Assembly: GCA_907165065.1 (NCBI GenBank) | Contig: OU015524.1 | Coordinates: 58,197,295 to 58,261,294 of the forward strand | Source of the DNA: Caprimulgus europaeus | Taxonomy: Eukaryota > Chordata > Aves > Caprimulgiformes > Caprimulgidae | Length of the DNA stretch: 64,000 nt | Reading direction: 5' to 3' | Notes under the pieces: generated by a model | Seen by the model: only the letters and a program-made list of their open reading frames with translations | Told to the model about the DNA's origin: nothing | Databases searched by the model: none | Translations under genes and position numbers: made by a program | Shown here: positions 51,751 through 64,000 of the stretch, in pieces | Layout: every line of letters starts with the position of its first letter | Position numbering within the stretch: position 1 is the stretch's first letter

Positions 51751-53590
51751 CTTTACTTTTGTTTTACTTTCCTGAATATGACCTACCCTTCAACTTTGAC
51801 CTGGATATTCCACCATCTTCTTCTGTAGTCCCTTTAGCATGTTGAATTTAATGTCCTGAACCGATATCACCAATTTTTCACGTTGTGTCTTCCAGGCTTC
51901 GTATATTCAAGTGCAAATGTCTGTTGTTGCTCTCTAACCTCTTGGGAAAGAGGCAGTTCAGGTGCAGTTCTTCTGTGAACAACTGCAGTGACTGCAGCTC
52001 CCGTCCGTATCAGACCTTCTCTGCTCTCGTTCTAACTGGAGAATTCTTTAATCCTCTGCTGTGTCTGTGTATCCCCAACTTTGCTTGGGTGCAGAAACCA
52101 AAACTCTACTATGACTCTCTTGGGTCCAAGAATCCAAAATCTTCTAGAGTACTGACTTAAAGTGAAAACAGGTTTAAGTTTCAGCTTGTACACTGAGGGA
52201 GTTCCCATATTTTCTACCTAATGGCTCTCTTAAACATTTTTGCTTTGGTCTGCAGAATTACACAGTAGCCTAATGTGGGTTCAGTGATTTACCTATAGGG
52301 TATAAAGCCACTCAACTTGCTTAAAATCCTGCCCTTAATTAAGATGATGCAACTCTTAAGCGTGAATGAGACCTGATTAAAATGCAAAGTGTAGTTGACA
52401 ATGTCTTTCCTTTCTGTGTTGTTAGACCAAGCTAAAAATGAGTTTCAGAAGAATTGTTACTAAAGTTGAAACAATTTACAAAGCTAGTCTGTAACATAAC
52501 ATATGGAAGTCATAATCTGGAGGTATGGGGTTTTTATGAAGCATATTTTTTTACACTTTATCAACAAGATGGCACTTGATGGTAATTTTTGTTGTGTTGA
52601 CCCAATTTACTCAATATCATGTCACTTAATAAAATGATGGTGGTGTGCAGATAGTCACCAGGGGTACGTAAAAGAAAAAATGAATCGTGGTAACAAAGGA
52701 TTGTCTGTCTCTTGCTTGTTTGCATTTCTTCAGGGATCTTACTTCCCTTGTTTTGAAGCTTGAGGCCATACAAGGACATATATTTTTGTATGGCATTCAT
52801 CATTTGCAGAACTGGGTTGGGGTTTTTTTGTTGTTTTTTTTTCCTCCTCATTTCAGAGTTTGCCATTGATTGCACAGTCACAGAGTGAGCTGCAGGGCAG
52901 AGAGGGAAATGTACTTTTCTGTCACTCAGAATTTGCTTTTGTTGGAGAAAGAAGTAGTGCTGAAAGGAACAAAAATGAAGCATTCGGTGCTGCGTTGAAA
53001 ATGCCTTCCCCAAAAAAATTATTTTTTCTCTCTTCATTATAGGTTTATAACACTGCAGGATATAATTCTTTCCTGTCAGATTGAGATCATTAAACCTGCT
53101 GAGTTATGACATCCTCCTGTATAAAGAGTCTCACAGGTGTAGTAGTGTCTGTAGTTGTTTCTCTGTTGAGCAGAGGGAATGGTCCTCTGGCTGGAGTCTG
53201 CAGTGTTGGAGCACTGAAGTGTTTGTCAAATGCTGAGGTAGGCTTGTTGCCTAACTAGGAAGGAAAAAAGTCATTTACATTTTTATTTGTAATGATTGAT
53301 TATCAGGATGCTTGCGTGGACAGCTGTATTGTTGCTGTCTTCTAAAAGATTCATTTCAGTGTGGACGGAGGGCACTGTCGCTGTGGCTGCTGTTAGAAGG
53401 CACGTGTCTCATGGCTGCTGTGCACGGGGAGGTAGAAGGGCAACACTCAAGACTCTTGAACATTGGCAACGGGGATTGATCTGTTCACAGGAAAGGGCTG
53501 TGAACTAAGGAAAGCTGTTATCCAAGAGTTAGTTTTGGGGGAAGGCATTTTGGTGCTTCCCAGCTCAGATGGTCAGTAAGCTTCACTGTT
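51751..53590. other. Intronic DNA, nothing recognised
   Basis: A minus-strand open frame of 158 codons (52561-53037) has no recognisable domain and looks like chance. A small CpG-enriched patch with a CACGTG E-box lies near 53310-53480. Confidence 0.5.
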
Positions 53591-54795
53591 TCACAGAATC
53601 ACAGGAAGGTAGGGGTTGGAAGGGATCTCTGGAGATCTAGTCCAACCCTTCTGCCAAAGCAGGTACACCTAGAGCAGATTACACAAGATTGCGACCAGGT
53701 GGGTTTTGAATATCTCCAGAGAAGGAGACTCCACAGCCTCTCTGGGCAGCCTGTTCCAGTGCTCTGTTACCCTCAAAGCAAAAAAAAAAAAAATTCCTCA
53801 TCTTCAGACTGAACTTCCTGTGTTCCAGGTTGTGCCAGTTGCCCCTTGTCCTGTCGCTGACCACCACTGGAAAGAGTCTGGCTCCATCCTCTCAATAGCT
53901 GCCCTTTAGGTATTATATTTAGGCACTGATAAGATCCCCTCTCAATCTTCTCCAGGCTAAACAGACCCAGCTCTCTGTCTTTTCTCATGAGAGAGGTGTT
54001 CCAATCCCCTAGTCATCTTTGTAGCCCTCCACTGGACTCTCTCCAGTAGTTCGTGACCTTTCTTGAACTGTGGGGCCAACAACTGGACACAAGATGTGGC
54101 CTCACTAGGGCAGAGTAGAGGAGGAAGAGAACCTCCTTTGACCTGCTGGTCACACTTGCCCCAGTGCACCCCATGATACCACTGGCCTTCTTGGCCATGA
54201 GTTCACATTGCTGGTTCATGGTTAACCCGCTGTCTACCAGGACTCCAGGTCTTATGCAAAGCTGCTTTCCAGGAGGTCAACCCCCAACCTGTACCTGTTA
54301 TTTCTCCCCAGGGACAGGACCCCACACTTGCCTTTGTTGAACTTCATTAGGTTCCTTTCCATCCAGGTCTCCAGCCTGTCCAGGTCTCGCTGGATGGCAG
54401 CACAGCCTTCTGGTGTGCCAGCCACTCCTCCCAGCTTTGTATCATCAGCAAACTTGCTGAGGGTACACTCAGTCCCTTCATCCAGGTCACTGATAAATGT
54501 GTTAAACAAGACTGGACCCAGTACTGACCCCTGGGGGACACCGCTAGCTGTGGGCTTCCAACTGGACTCTGCACTGCTGGTCACAAACCTCTGAGCTCTG
54601 CCATTCAGCCAGTTCTCAATCCACCTCGCTGTCCACTCATCCAACCCACACTTCCTGAGCTTACTTGCGAGGATGTTATGGGAGACAGTGCCAAAAGCCT
54701 TGCTGAAGTCGAGGTAGGCAACATCCACAGCTCTCCCCTCATCCACCCAGCCAGTCATGCCATCATAGAAGGCTGCCAGGTTGTAGTCCCCCTCC
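53591..54795 (-). mobile_element. CR1 LINE, 5'-truncated copy with partial, broken reverse transcriptase (antisense to ZDHHC14)
   Basis: The longest CR1 copy here, at about 1.2 kb, with its 3' end at 53591 (tcacagaatcacaggaag). Minus-strand translation from about 54795 down to 54255 gives much of the reverse-transcriptase domain. It shows a YLDFSKAF motif (catalytic Asp present, but G where the family usually has D after KAF), the [15 protein letters not shown] block, and the FADDTKLGG catalytic box (FADD at 54441-54452). A TAA at 54252-54254 ends that frame. The remaining C-terminal part ([30 protein letters not shown]) continues in shifted frames, implying at least three frameshifts. The 5' half (endonuclease and ORF1) is missing. 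It is an inactive retrotransposon fossil. Confidence 0.95.
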
Positions 54796-57700
54796 AGTGC
54801 TGTAGTGTTAATCCTTTTCCAACTCAGAGGTGTTTGAGTCATCTTAAAGATGGCAGAGGATTTAGCTTTCAGATCAGGATAGTGTGATTCATTCTGTGTT
54901 TGCTGGAGTTGATTAATCAACTGATATGGGCATTGAGAACAAATACAGATTTGTCCAGTTCATGAAGTAAGGAATTCTAATAGTAAATGCAAGAGTGACT
55001 GACCTGGAGATGTGCTTTTCTTGTAAATAGAGGGTGCAAAATGCCTGATGTCTGTATTCAAGAAAGCAAGCAAGAAACAGAAGAAGTTTGACAATGTGGA
55101 GCTTTTTTTATTCATGGAATCATATGATTATTTTATAATTTACTTAGACCTAGAAATCATCTGGTTATTGAAGTATTAGTGATAATGATATACTGTAATA
55201 TGGAGAATGTATAATTTCCAACAATTTAACTGTCATTCTGTCCCAAGAAGATTTCAGTTCCACTACATAAACTTATCGTGCAGCAAATACTTTTGTTTGA
55301 CACAGGAAAAAACTACAGAGTAAACATGATATGTAAAGTAACAACAACTCTCATATAACACCAACATTTTTTTTCATTATCTAAGAATAAGACTGCTGTA
55401 TAACAAAATCAACAACAAAATAAACTAAGGAGCAAAGTGAAACTTGTTGCTGTCATGATGAATTTGCTTTGTAAATGTAGTTCACATTTCTGCAGCTGAC
55501 CTGACCTATTTTAACTTAAATAATTATGTTTTGAAGAAACTGAGTGGAATTGGATTTTTTATTTGAAAAAGTTTTGTCTGTAAAATTCTGTGGAGTTCAA
55601 GAGTAAAACATTTAAAGGGCTTGGTATTTTTAGGTGCTTTGGGTTGTTTCCTTTATCAGGAAATGTGGTTGATTATAATGTGTAGCAAGCATTGCTTCAT
55701 AACGTCTGTTCATATTATCTATAAATGTCTGTTGCTTTCCTTTAAAGTTTGTCATTAGATAATTTCATTTTTTGCATGTTCAGTGTTTATGTAGAATACT
55801 CCAGGGATTATAGATGTAACTTATGATTTAATTTACTTATTATATAGTCGAGCTGTATTCAGTCCTATGGTGTGTCTCAAATTAAATGGAGGTGTCTGAT
55901 TTTCCCTAAAAATATCTCAATGTTTTTCTCTGTAGCTGTGTTTACAGTTTAACTGAAGATTATTTCACATATTTGAAGGTTGAGGATCAACTATTTATTA
56001 ACAGTCTAAAATAAGAGACAGACAAATCTAAACAATGGAAAACAACCAAACAATCATCTTGCTTCTTGCTCTGGCACATTTTCTTGCTCTTCATTTTTTC
56101 CTGGGGAGGGCATCAGTCTGGTCTGTTTCCTCGTTCCCTGGAACATTTGTGTTAGGACAAGGCAGGAGTGGAAATGACTGGGCTGACTGAGAGGAAGAGG
56201 AACTTGTTGGCACCATCAGCAAAAAGTTATTCTCAGCATGTTGGTGGAGGAAATTACAGACTACTGTTACTCTTCACAGTGGCAAGTAGTTAATATCTGA
56301 TTGCTTCTAGGCTCAGATACTGTAATTCAGAAAGTCTAGGGCTTTTTTAAAATGATGATACTTTCTTGGAATGTGTGCATTTTTCACCCGAATTCTCCTT
56401 TTTTTCTGTGAAGTGAATGATGTTATCTCAATTAACTTTTTTTTTCCCCAGAACTTTTAAGTAATTTCCTCAGAGTTATTGTCTAAAAAGTTGACAGACA
56501 TGTGCTGACTATATTTGGAAAGAAACTATTGCAAACATGTCTGTCAACATCAGGTTCCTATTAAATGTTTTTGAAAACCAGTTAACCATTCTTGTCTAAA
56601 CCTAAACGGTATCATTTTATAAAACAAGGTTGAAATGTATAAAGAACAAACACCCTGACTCTTTAAGAAAATATACGGAAAGAGAAATTTCAGCCTCTCC
56701 TAATTTTTTGTAACCGCAGTATTTTTTTAATGAGACAAATAATAATCAGCATAGTAACATATGGAGTTACTATTTTAAGTCCTCCTCCTTTTTTTTTCTA
56801 TTGTATTGTGCAAGCCAAGCTGTGTATCCTGTTAGTAATTATTTGTATTTCAGTATTGCCTAGAGATTCCAGCTGATTTGCTTGCTACTTAGACAGTGTT
56901 TTTTTACAGTAGAGTCCAAGACCATCATCAGTGTTTGTTGGCAGCAAAAAACCCCAATAAAAATAAATAACCGGGAGGAAATTTTATAGTCATACAGAGT
57001 TTAACACATAATTATTCTGTCTTGAGTGAGTCCTGGATACATGTACGCTCCAAAAAAGCAGAGGGATAATAGAGAGGTGAATTGCCTTTGCTCAAGGTCA
57101 TGCAACAGATTCCTGGCTGATCCAGGAAAACAGTTTTACCGATTCCTGGCCTCCTGTCCTATCCACTGAACTGGTTCTGACCTCTGTTGTAACAGGCTTC
57201 TCTTAGGTTGATCCATCCCCCCATTTGAGAGAAAATAAAATATTATTTCATCAACCAAAAATGAAGTCCAAAGCACACGTTCACTGTCCTTCAAGACAGA
57301 CAAAAGAGGCAAAGACGGCTTTTGTATTTAGCAACAGTTGGAGGACACAGCATTGTTTGTGCAATACTCTTTAGGTCTCCAGAGATTCTTTCCAAAGCTT
57401 AGAAAGGCTGAGGAAGTGGAGGCATTGGCATGGTGTCGAAGCAGCTGCAGAGGGCTGGCGAAGCTACAAGCATCTGAGTGCAGAGTAGGTCAAAAAATAA
57501 GGAGTGTTGCTTTGAAAGAACATATAGTTTTAGCTAATTTTAGCATGAGTATTGTAACGCTGTATACAAAATAGAGATGGTTGCAGTGTAGCACGTTAAC
57601 AGCTGGGGGGTTTTACACCATGTATTTCCAAAATATTTTCAATGTGGTTTTTTTGTTGGTTTTTTTTTTTTTTTTTTAATGTGTGTGTGTAATCCAGATA

Positions 57701-60700
57701 CTTCCTTGTTCCAGTTTTACTGTAACAGGCCACCTCTGGCCAGAAATGCTGCCAGGGCTTTTGTCTACATTTCACTTACTCTTGTTGGCTTCCTTAGTGT
57801 AGAGCTTTATTTTTTTTACTTTAGTCTTTAGTGAAGGAGAAGTACTCCTTCAAATTACAAATTTTTAAATTGTGTTTATAGATTTAATGCTTAATTTAGC
57901 TCTTCAGTACCATATGAGAAGCACCTTGAAAGGTTTTTGACAAGAACAGTGTGCTAGCTTTTCAATGAGAACAGTAAGGAAAAACGAAGGGAAGAACTTA
58001 AGTCCTTTGCTTTGGACATTGAGTAGCCAGTGAAGAAATAGTAAAAATAAAATATTAAAGGATTTGCTGCTGTTGAAATTTTCTTTAAAAAAACTTCAAT
58101 TTGGTCACTTTTGACTCTTACGTTATAGAATTGTTTCATTTATTGCTCTGTTGTAGTTTTTAATACAGTTGTCATTAGCATGCTTTTCTGTGAATATTAT
58201 TCTTTATGCACTGATGCTCTTGGCTGTGGCAATGAGGACTGGGCTTAAAGGAAATGCCTGCTTAAAAGCTAACCGTTTATAGACTTCCACTGTAGAAGGC
58301 GTTCCACTTTGTTAGACTAATATCTAGCTAGACATTACAAGTTTTGGAACACCAAATTGTGGACTCATTCCTATGGGCGTTTTAATTATTTTTGTGTATG
58401 TGTATGTATGTATGTTTCCAGAAAAGAGGGAGAAGGGGTTAATAGAGAATGAATTAACAAAACTCTGCAATATTATATTTATATTGGCACCTAGGTCCAA
58501 TTACTATCAATGCTAATAATTTTCCTAAATGTTGCTGGGTTTTTTGTGGTTTGTTTTTTTTTCTGGGACCACATCCTAGTGTAGGACAAGCTTGCAGAGC
58601 AAGCATTTACATTTTTTTTCAGTTACAGATCAAAATGCAGCTTAAGATGCTATGAATAATTATCACTGCTGTTGAGAAACAGCAGAGTGTGTTCATGTTC
58701 AAAGAGGGAGATTTGTGCTCTCCTGAGGATGTTCACAGTGAGCTGATCGTACCCTCTGCGCAATGCACAAGCCTGAAACACAAGCCCAAAACTTGTGGTT
58801 GGCAGATGTGGACTATTACATTTTAATGGCTGTTCACTGTTAAAACAGACTGTAAAACTGCAGAAAGCTCGTATTTTAGTATTTCTCAATGTCTGTAAGG
58901 AGTTGGACACCAATAATGGGGCTCATATGCATTCATGGCTATGAATTTTAATTCAAAGGTAGTTGCATTAAAAATCTTGTTGGGGAATGGATGCAGTTAT
59001 ATTAGCAACTTGGTATTTGTCCTGCTGCTTGCTATTTTGAGATCTGTAGCTTTTCTGAATGGAAAAACTGCACACTCTACTCCTGTGTATTTACTTCCAT
59101 TCCCCTCCAGCCCCAGTATTTTCTGCATGTTTTAAACAAGTTAATAGGTGCTTAGTATGTATTTGGGACATAGAGAATATTAATGTTGTTTTGCAATCCA
59201 GGACAAAATACAATGTTTAGAATTTTAATTAACATATATTTGAAATGTGAATGTCTCTCTAGATTACAGTCTATGGGTTAGGATCATGTCTGTTATTTAT
59301 AAGCGGGGTAGTCTTCAGTCCTTTTTTCATCCTTTCAGCAAAATCTTATTAGAATCTTTTGTCTGCTAGTAAGAAGCTTTGACTTTATGGTCAAAATGGA
59401 AATGTATCTTACAAAGTGTCAAATATGAGAAAAGAATGGAAGGGGTCCAGTAATGAGAATAATTTAGTTTTTTACTATAAGGTGGGATTTAAAAAATAAA
59501 CAAGCATGAGTTAGGCACTCAGTTAATCAGGAAGTTCAGTTGCCTGGTGGTGCCTCTAGACTTCCATTTGTGAACTTATTCACAGTGGTATAATGAATTA
59601 TTTGGTATGTTCATATCAGGGAACTTTTGAGGATCTGATCTTCTGCAGGCTAATGAAACACTAGGTAATATGTTATTGTTTAATGGATGTGAAAAATTAA
59701 GTTTTGTTTTGGAGCATAAGAGGGCAAAATAATTGCTCTTGAAGGAATAAGTGCACATGATGTTATTTAAGCTTGTCATGTAAAGTTCAATGGACCCCAA
59801 ATTAGATTTACAGCTGTATTTTAATTTAAGATTGCTTACATGACTGTCCATTATTCTTTGCTTTTTTTTTTTTTCCTTTCCTTCAGACAAAGCAGAGTAC
59901 TGGAATAAAGAATTCTGTACTTCAGTTGTAAAGCAGAGTAGTAGTTTCTTATGCTTTGAGAGGAAAAGGATTTTTGTAGACCTGCGAAGAAACAGAATCT
60001 TGTGCTCCTGGTCTGTCTTCTATTTGTGAATAGAAATTACGTATTCTGCTGCAGTGTTGTATGTGTCTTTCATACGCTTTGCTTCATCACTTATTCATTG
60101 TGAGTATTAGTTTAATGTTTATAACTAGGAGCAAGATGCACCAAGGTCTCTCCTTTCTGAACACATGTAGACAGAAAATGCTGTAAATCCTCATTACATT
60201 GCACTTTTACCTAGGAAAGCTGTTGAAAAATGGACTTGCCTTACATCTGAACTTTGTCATATTTTTATGGGCACAGAAAAGAAGGAGGAGGAACACACTG
60301 AGAATTTCTCTTTTTGATTAGTGCAACTATTGGAAGTAACATAACCATCACAGTTCCTACAGTTACATGTAGCTCATCTCTGTGAAGGTAGTAGGTTCTG
60401 CAACTCCAAGAGGCAAGGTTTTCCCTGGAGAAGGGACTCCAATCAGAGAACAGTCTAGAAGAAAAGAGGCTGCGGAAAATTCCTGAACTCCGCCTGTTCC
60501 TCTTGGTTAGCGTCTGTTGCTGTGTGCAAAGCTACTGGTTCATCCAGGGCAACAGCTTCTCTTCAAGTTCAGTTGCCAGTATCCCTGGATAAATCTGGAC
60601 ACTGGTGGGATGTTGTAGAGGCTGCAGCTCCCCTCTGGTGCTGTAGCACAAGGAGCGAGCACGTTTGCAGCTGGCAGACGGGCCCAGGCAGCCTCTATTC

Positions 60701-63700
60701 CCTGGTGATCACAGTCTGGCTGGCAGAGAGCCTGAGGATCTTGGGAGAGGCTGGCCAAGGCAGCAGCAAACGTGCTTGAAGGCAAAACACCAGGGCAAAA
60801 GGTGGGGCTTGTGATATCAGTGTTTGAAGGACTCAGGGAAATAGGTTGCACATCACCAATTTACATGTAGAGTTGGTGCACTGTGGAGATACAGGATGTA
60901 GCACGTTGTGCTGTTTTGTACAGCCAGTTGTTTGGGTTTTTTTGTAGGGTGGTGGCCTTACAGCAATGTCTGGTTTGGTTTTTGCTGCAATCCTGGTTTT
61001 ATTTTAGCTTCTGTGCAATTGTTTTATATATTCAAAAGATCTCCATTTATATTTAACTTAAAGCCTTGCTGGTTTCCCATTTGTGCAGAAGTGCCAAAGC
61101 GCAGACCAGCAGTTGGAGTGGTATTTGCATGATTGCGTGTGTCTGGGAGAATTGTTTACATATCAGCATCTGAAACTGGGAGGAGGACAGCAGATCATGT
61201 TCGATGACAATGGAAAGGCAGAGAACAAATCTTGTGTTGCAATTCCTTAGAGTGTATTCTGGGAAGAATGAAGTAACTAAGCTTGCTCTGATATTCAAGG
61301 CAGGCTTGCCTTAGGGAGAGAGATCATGTTATTCCACTTGCAATATCATCTACTGGATGTTGGTATAAATAGTGGCCAAAGAAATGCTCTTTCAGTGGGG
61401 CTTGTGATTGTATGATACAGGCAATAACAGGTTGCATAATTAAAATATTAGAAGAAAAAAGTTGGAAATTTGCTGTCGCAGTGCATATAATAAAGACTTT
61501 CCTTGTTTTGATTCAGCCTCTTGTGATGTTTTTTGAAAGTTTTTCAGTCTGACAAAAATAGATGGATATTAAATAGAAGATATAAACTATACTTTTAGAG
61601 AAGGGTAGCAGTAATACTCAGTGTTTGTTATCCTCCCCTGCCTGAAATCCTGATTCAATTTACAGTAAAATTTGGGGTTCATGGTAATTACTGAACAAAA
61701 TTGCAGTAGCAACTCAATTGGAAAAAGTCTTGAGAATTTCAATGAAATAGTAGAAAGCGAAATTTGCAGGTGAAAAAAATTTAAAACTTGAATGCGAATT
61801 TTAGCTAAAATATTCTTAAGAAGCAATTTGTAAAAGCTGGGCATTTCTTTGTTCATCTTCCATTCAGGTCTTGTTTATGCATTAGCAGTTAAAATAGTTA
61901 CTGTACAGCAGCTAATTGTAAAGTAACTGTGGTTCTTAAGTGCTTGGCATTTGTGTGAAGAATGTAATTATCTTAAATGGGAATTATTTTTTTTTACTGT
62001 TGAGCTTGATACAGAACCTTCTGTGATACTCTCACTTTTAACCATTAATAGGGATGATTTTCATCCTCAGTTTATAATTTTCAAAATATCATTTCTGTTA
62101 TTTAAGTGTATTTTTCTTTAATACACATTTCTTGATGTAATTGGCTTAAGAGAAAATATACTGGAATATGTTTACCTTATTTAAACAAGTTATTTTAAAT
62201 AATAGAATGGATGTATGGTAGAAATAACTTTTGTTGAATTATACAAGTGTCCAGGAAGGGAATATGGAATTAATAATTTCAGTTAGTGGCCTTTCTCAAG
62301 AGGAAAGTGCCTGTGTATGATATATTTGTGGAACTACAAAGAAAAGCATAGTACAATAAAGCCACTGATTTTCAATTTGAACATGCTTATCTAGGTTTGA
62401 TAAGTATTTAACATAAAAGCTTACAGAGAACATTTTAAATGTCTTCTTGGGGAGAGTGGGAGAGGAAACTGAGACAAATGTATTTCAGTATTCAAACAGG
62501 ACAATCTTTTCTGCACGCATCCCTGAAGATAATTAAATGCTATGGTATTGCTCACTCTGGTGATTCAGAAGCAATCTTTCACTGTAGGATATTTCTTAAA
62601 CTTTTAATGTCAGGACTTCCCTGACTTGCCTCCAAATCTCAGTTCTACTGCAAAACAGTGAAAGACTTTTGTTTAAATTACATTGCTAACCAAAAATATT
62701 TGTAGTGGTAATGTTTTCTGTGTAGATAAAGCATTGTGTACTTTATTTTTTTCCATAAAATATTTGCCTCAAGCTGGTCTTGCAATTTGTTTATATTTAA
62801 ACTGACTCATTTTTAGATCTGGAGAGCTGGCACTGCTTTGACGTGATGTTTGCCAATTAGTTGTTGGGGTTTTTTTAAATCTGAAGTAGCCTGCGGTATG
62901 CCATTCTATTTGTCCAGTGAATGCTTAGTCTGGGATAAGATATTTCCTGTGATACTATGAGGAGGCAGTAGGAAAAAAGCAAAGGATGCCATTTCAGGTA
63001 AAACTCTCCCACCACTTGTGGAGACCCATGCCTGCGAAGTTACTCTACACACAGGCCTCTCGGGCCTTTGAGAAGGGTGATCAAGTTGCTGAATTGCTAC
63101 TGCTCAGCTCTGCTTCCTTTGGGGAAGAGGAGGTTAAACTCTTGGTTTTATGCTCCTCCTTGCTTTAGGTCCCCAGTTGCTTTATATATAACAATGTGAT
63201 AGACACTTTTGATATGTAGTGAGGGCAGGATCATTCAGTTCTCCATTTTTTTATAAGTCAAGGAGCCCCAGGAGGTGCTGTATCTGTGAAGCTTAGCTCT
63301 GTCAGTGAAAGAGCAAAGGCTTGTATTGTGGTGAGTTCCACTGAGAAGTGAAGGTTTTAATATTTTTCCCCATTTTTTTATATTAAAGTTCATTTGTGTG
63401 TTTTATGCAAAAGACTTGCAATATGGAGAATTGCAGAGGTTAAAGACACAGTAAAAAACCAAAACAAAACAAGACGCTGTATCTACTATTCCTAAGCTCT
63501 TCTGACTATGGATGGGATTTCATTTTATGGCTAAGTCCACACAGCAGTTGAATGCCTCTGGAAATGACAGTTCAACTTTGTCCTACCCTCTGTGTTTTCA
63601 CAAACAAAATAAATGTTTGTTTCAGAAAAGAGCAATTCCTCTGTTCTAACTCAGTGTTGGTTAGCTCACTTGTGCTTATACAAGGGAGGCGACGGTAGAG

Positions 63701-64000
63701 TGTGGCCAGGGGAAGGGATTGCACAGGCAGGCCTTTGCCCTTTATCAAGAGCTAGGCTTTACATCTAGCCTTTAGACCTTATAAACTGTGCAGGACAAAC
63801 ACAATATACTACTCACTGAAAGCTCAGAGTCCATTATCTCATAGCAGCTTACTTGCATATGTTTCAGTTTCCAGAGAATCCTGTGGAAAATCACTTAGAA
63901 GCTCATATTCCTTCAGGGACTTGTATGTGGCATAAGGCATTTCCACTTGTTTTGTCCCAGTTTAATTTCTGTTCATAAGTATTTGGGATTAACCTGGTGG
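54796..64000. other. Intronic DNA, nothing recognised
   Basis: About 9 kb of AT-rich sequence with several T-runs (for example about 57660-57680 and 59864-59875). A GC-richer patch (60480-60790) has frames on both strands without a recognisable domain. A TATG/TGTA-rich stretch lies at about 58393-58420. No exon 2 of ZDHHC14, RNA gene or transposon end was seen. Confidence 0.5.

Larger units (their letters stand above)
13821..64000 (+). other. ZDHHC14: ZDHHC14 intron 1 (5' portion, continues past window)
   Basis: No sequence encoding the next family block (CPYLAVKITPAIP and the following membrane segment) was found in any frame up to the end of the window. The 50 kb downstream of the donor is therefore taken as one intron. 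This fits the long first intron known for vertebrate ZDHHC14. A short exon with an unusual sequence, or a nested non-coding gene, could have escaped a reading by eye. All downstream entries lie within this intron. Confidence 0.75.

Noticed and set aside
52561..53037. Minus-strand frame of 158 codons in the intron
   Set aside because: No recognisable domain, AT-rich DNA with homopolymer-encoded residues, and no splice context.
13827..64000. ZDHHC14 exon 2 or further exons
   Set aside because: I looked for the CPYLA/VKITPAIP block and the next membrane segment and found nothing convincing. A translated search with the family profile would settle it.

Overview
The window looks like nuclear DNA from a bird. 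It is AT-rich and gene-poor, it carries several CR1 non-LTR retrotransposon copies with avian-type 3' ends, and it has one strong CpG island. The only protein-coding sequence I can support is a single exon at 13570-13820 (+). It encodes the first 83 residues of a DHHC-family protein S-acyltransferase that I recognise as ZDHHC14. The exon ends in a consensus splice donor (GTAAGT). Nothing resembling exon 2 was found downstream, so positions 13821-64000 are read as the 5' part of a very long first coding intron. The species cannot be named from this sequence.

Layout. Positions 1 to about 10.8 kb are upstream flanking DNA with no recognisable gene. They hold a G-quadruplex-type tract (4447-4491), a perfect 31-unit pentanucleotide array (6304-6458) and a short CR1 3' tail (9129-9181). 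About 11.04-12.9 kb is the CpG-island promoter. It has GC boxes and two opposed ZNF143/THAP11-type motifs (11505-11530 on -, 11583-11602 on +) with an ETS-like site between them. A strong minus-strand splice donor at 10800-10810 hints at a divergent transcript. Positions 12.9-13.57 kb are leader or 5' UTR, or a short leader intron, followed by the coding exon.

The intron (13.8-64 kb) contains five recognisable recent CR1 pieces: 21147-21452 (-), 23641-24038 (+), 39317-40157 (-), 51714-51750 (-) and 53591-54795 (-). It also contains two much older probable CR1 remnants (41078-41310 and 50630-50830), a CpG-enriched segment with a homeodomain-type motif cluster (22.1-22.45 kb), and some small tandem or low-complexity tracts. 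The three longest minus-strand CR1 copies lie antisense to the host gene. The two that retain coding sequence are inactive because of stops and frameshifts.

I found no rRNA, tRNA, CRISPR array, operon, complete transposon or retrovirus. I see no evidence for a new multi-gene system. The items most worth checking are the bidirectional-looking promoter, the intronic CpG/TAATGAG segment, the G-quadruplex tract and the pentamer array.
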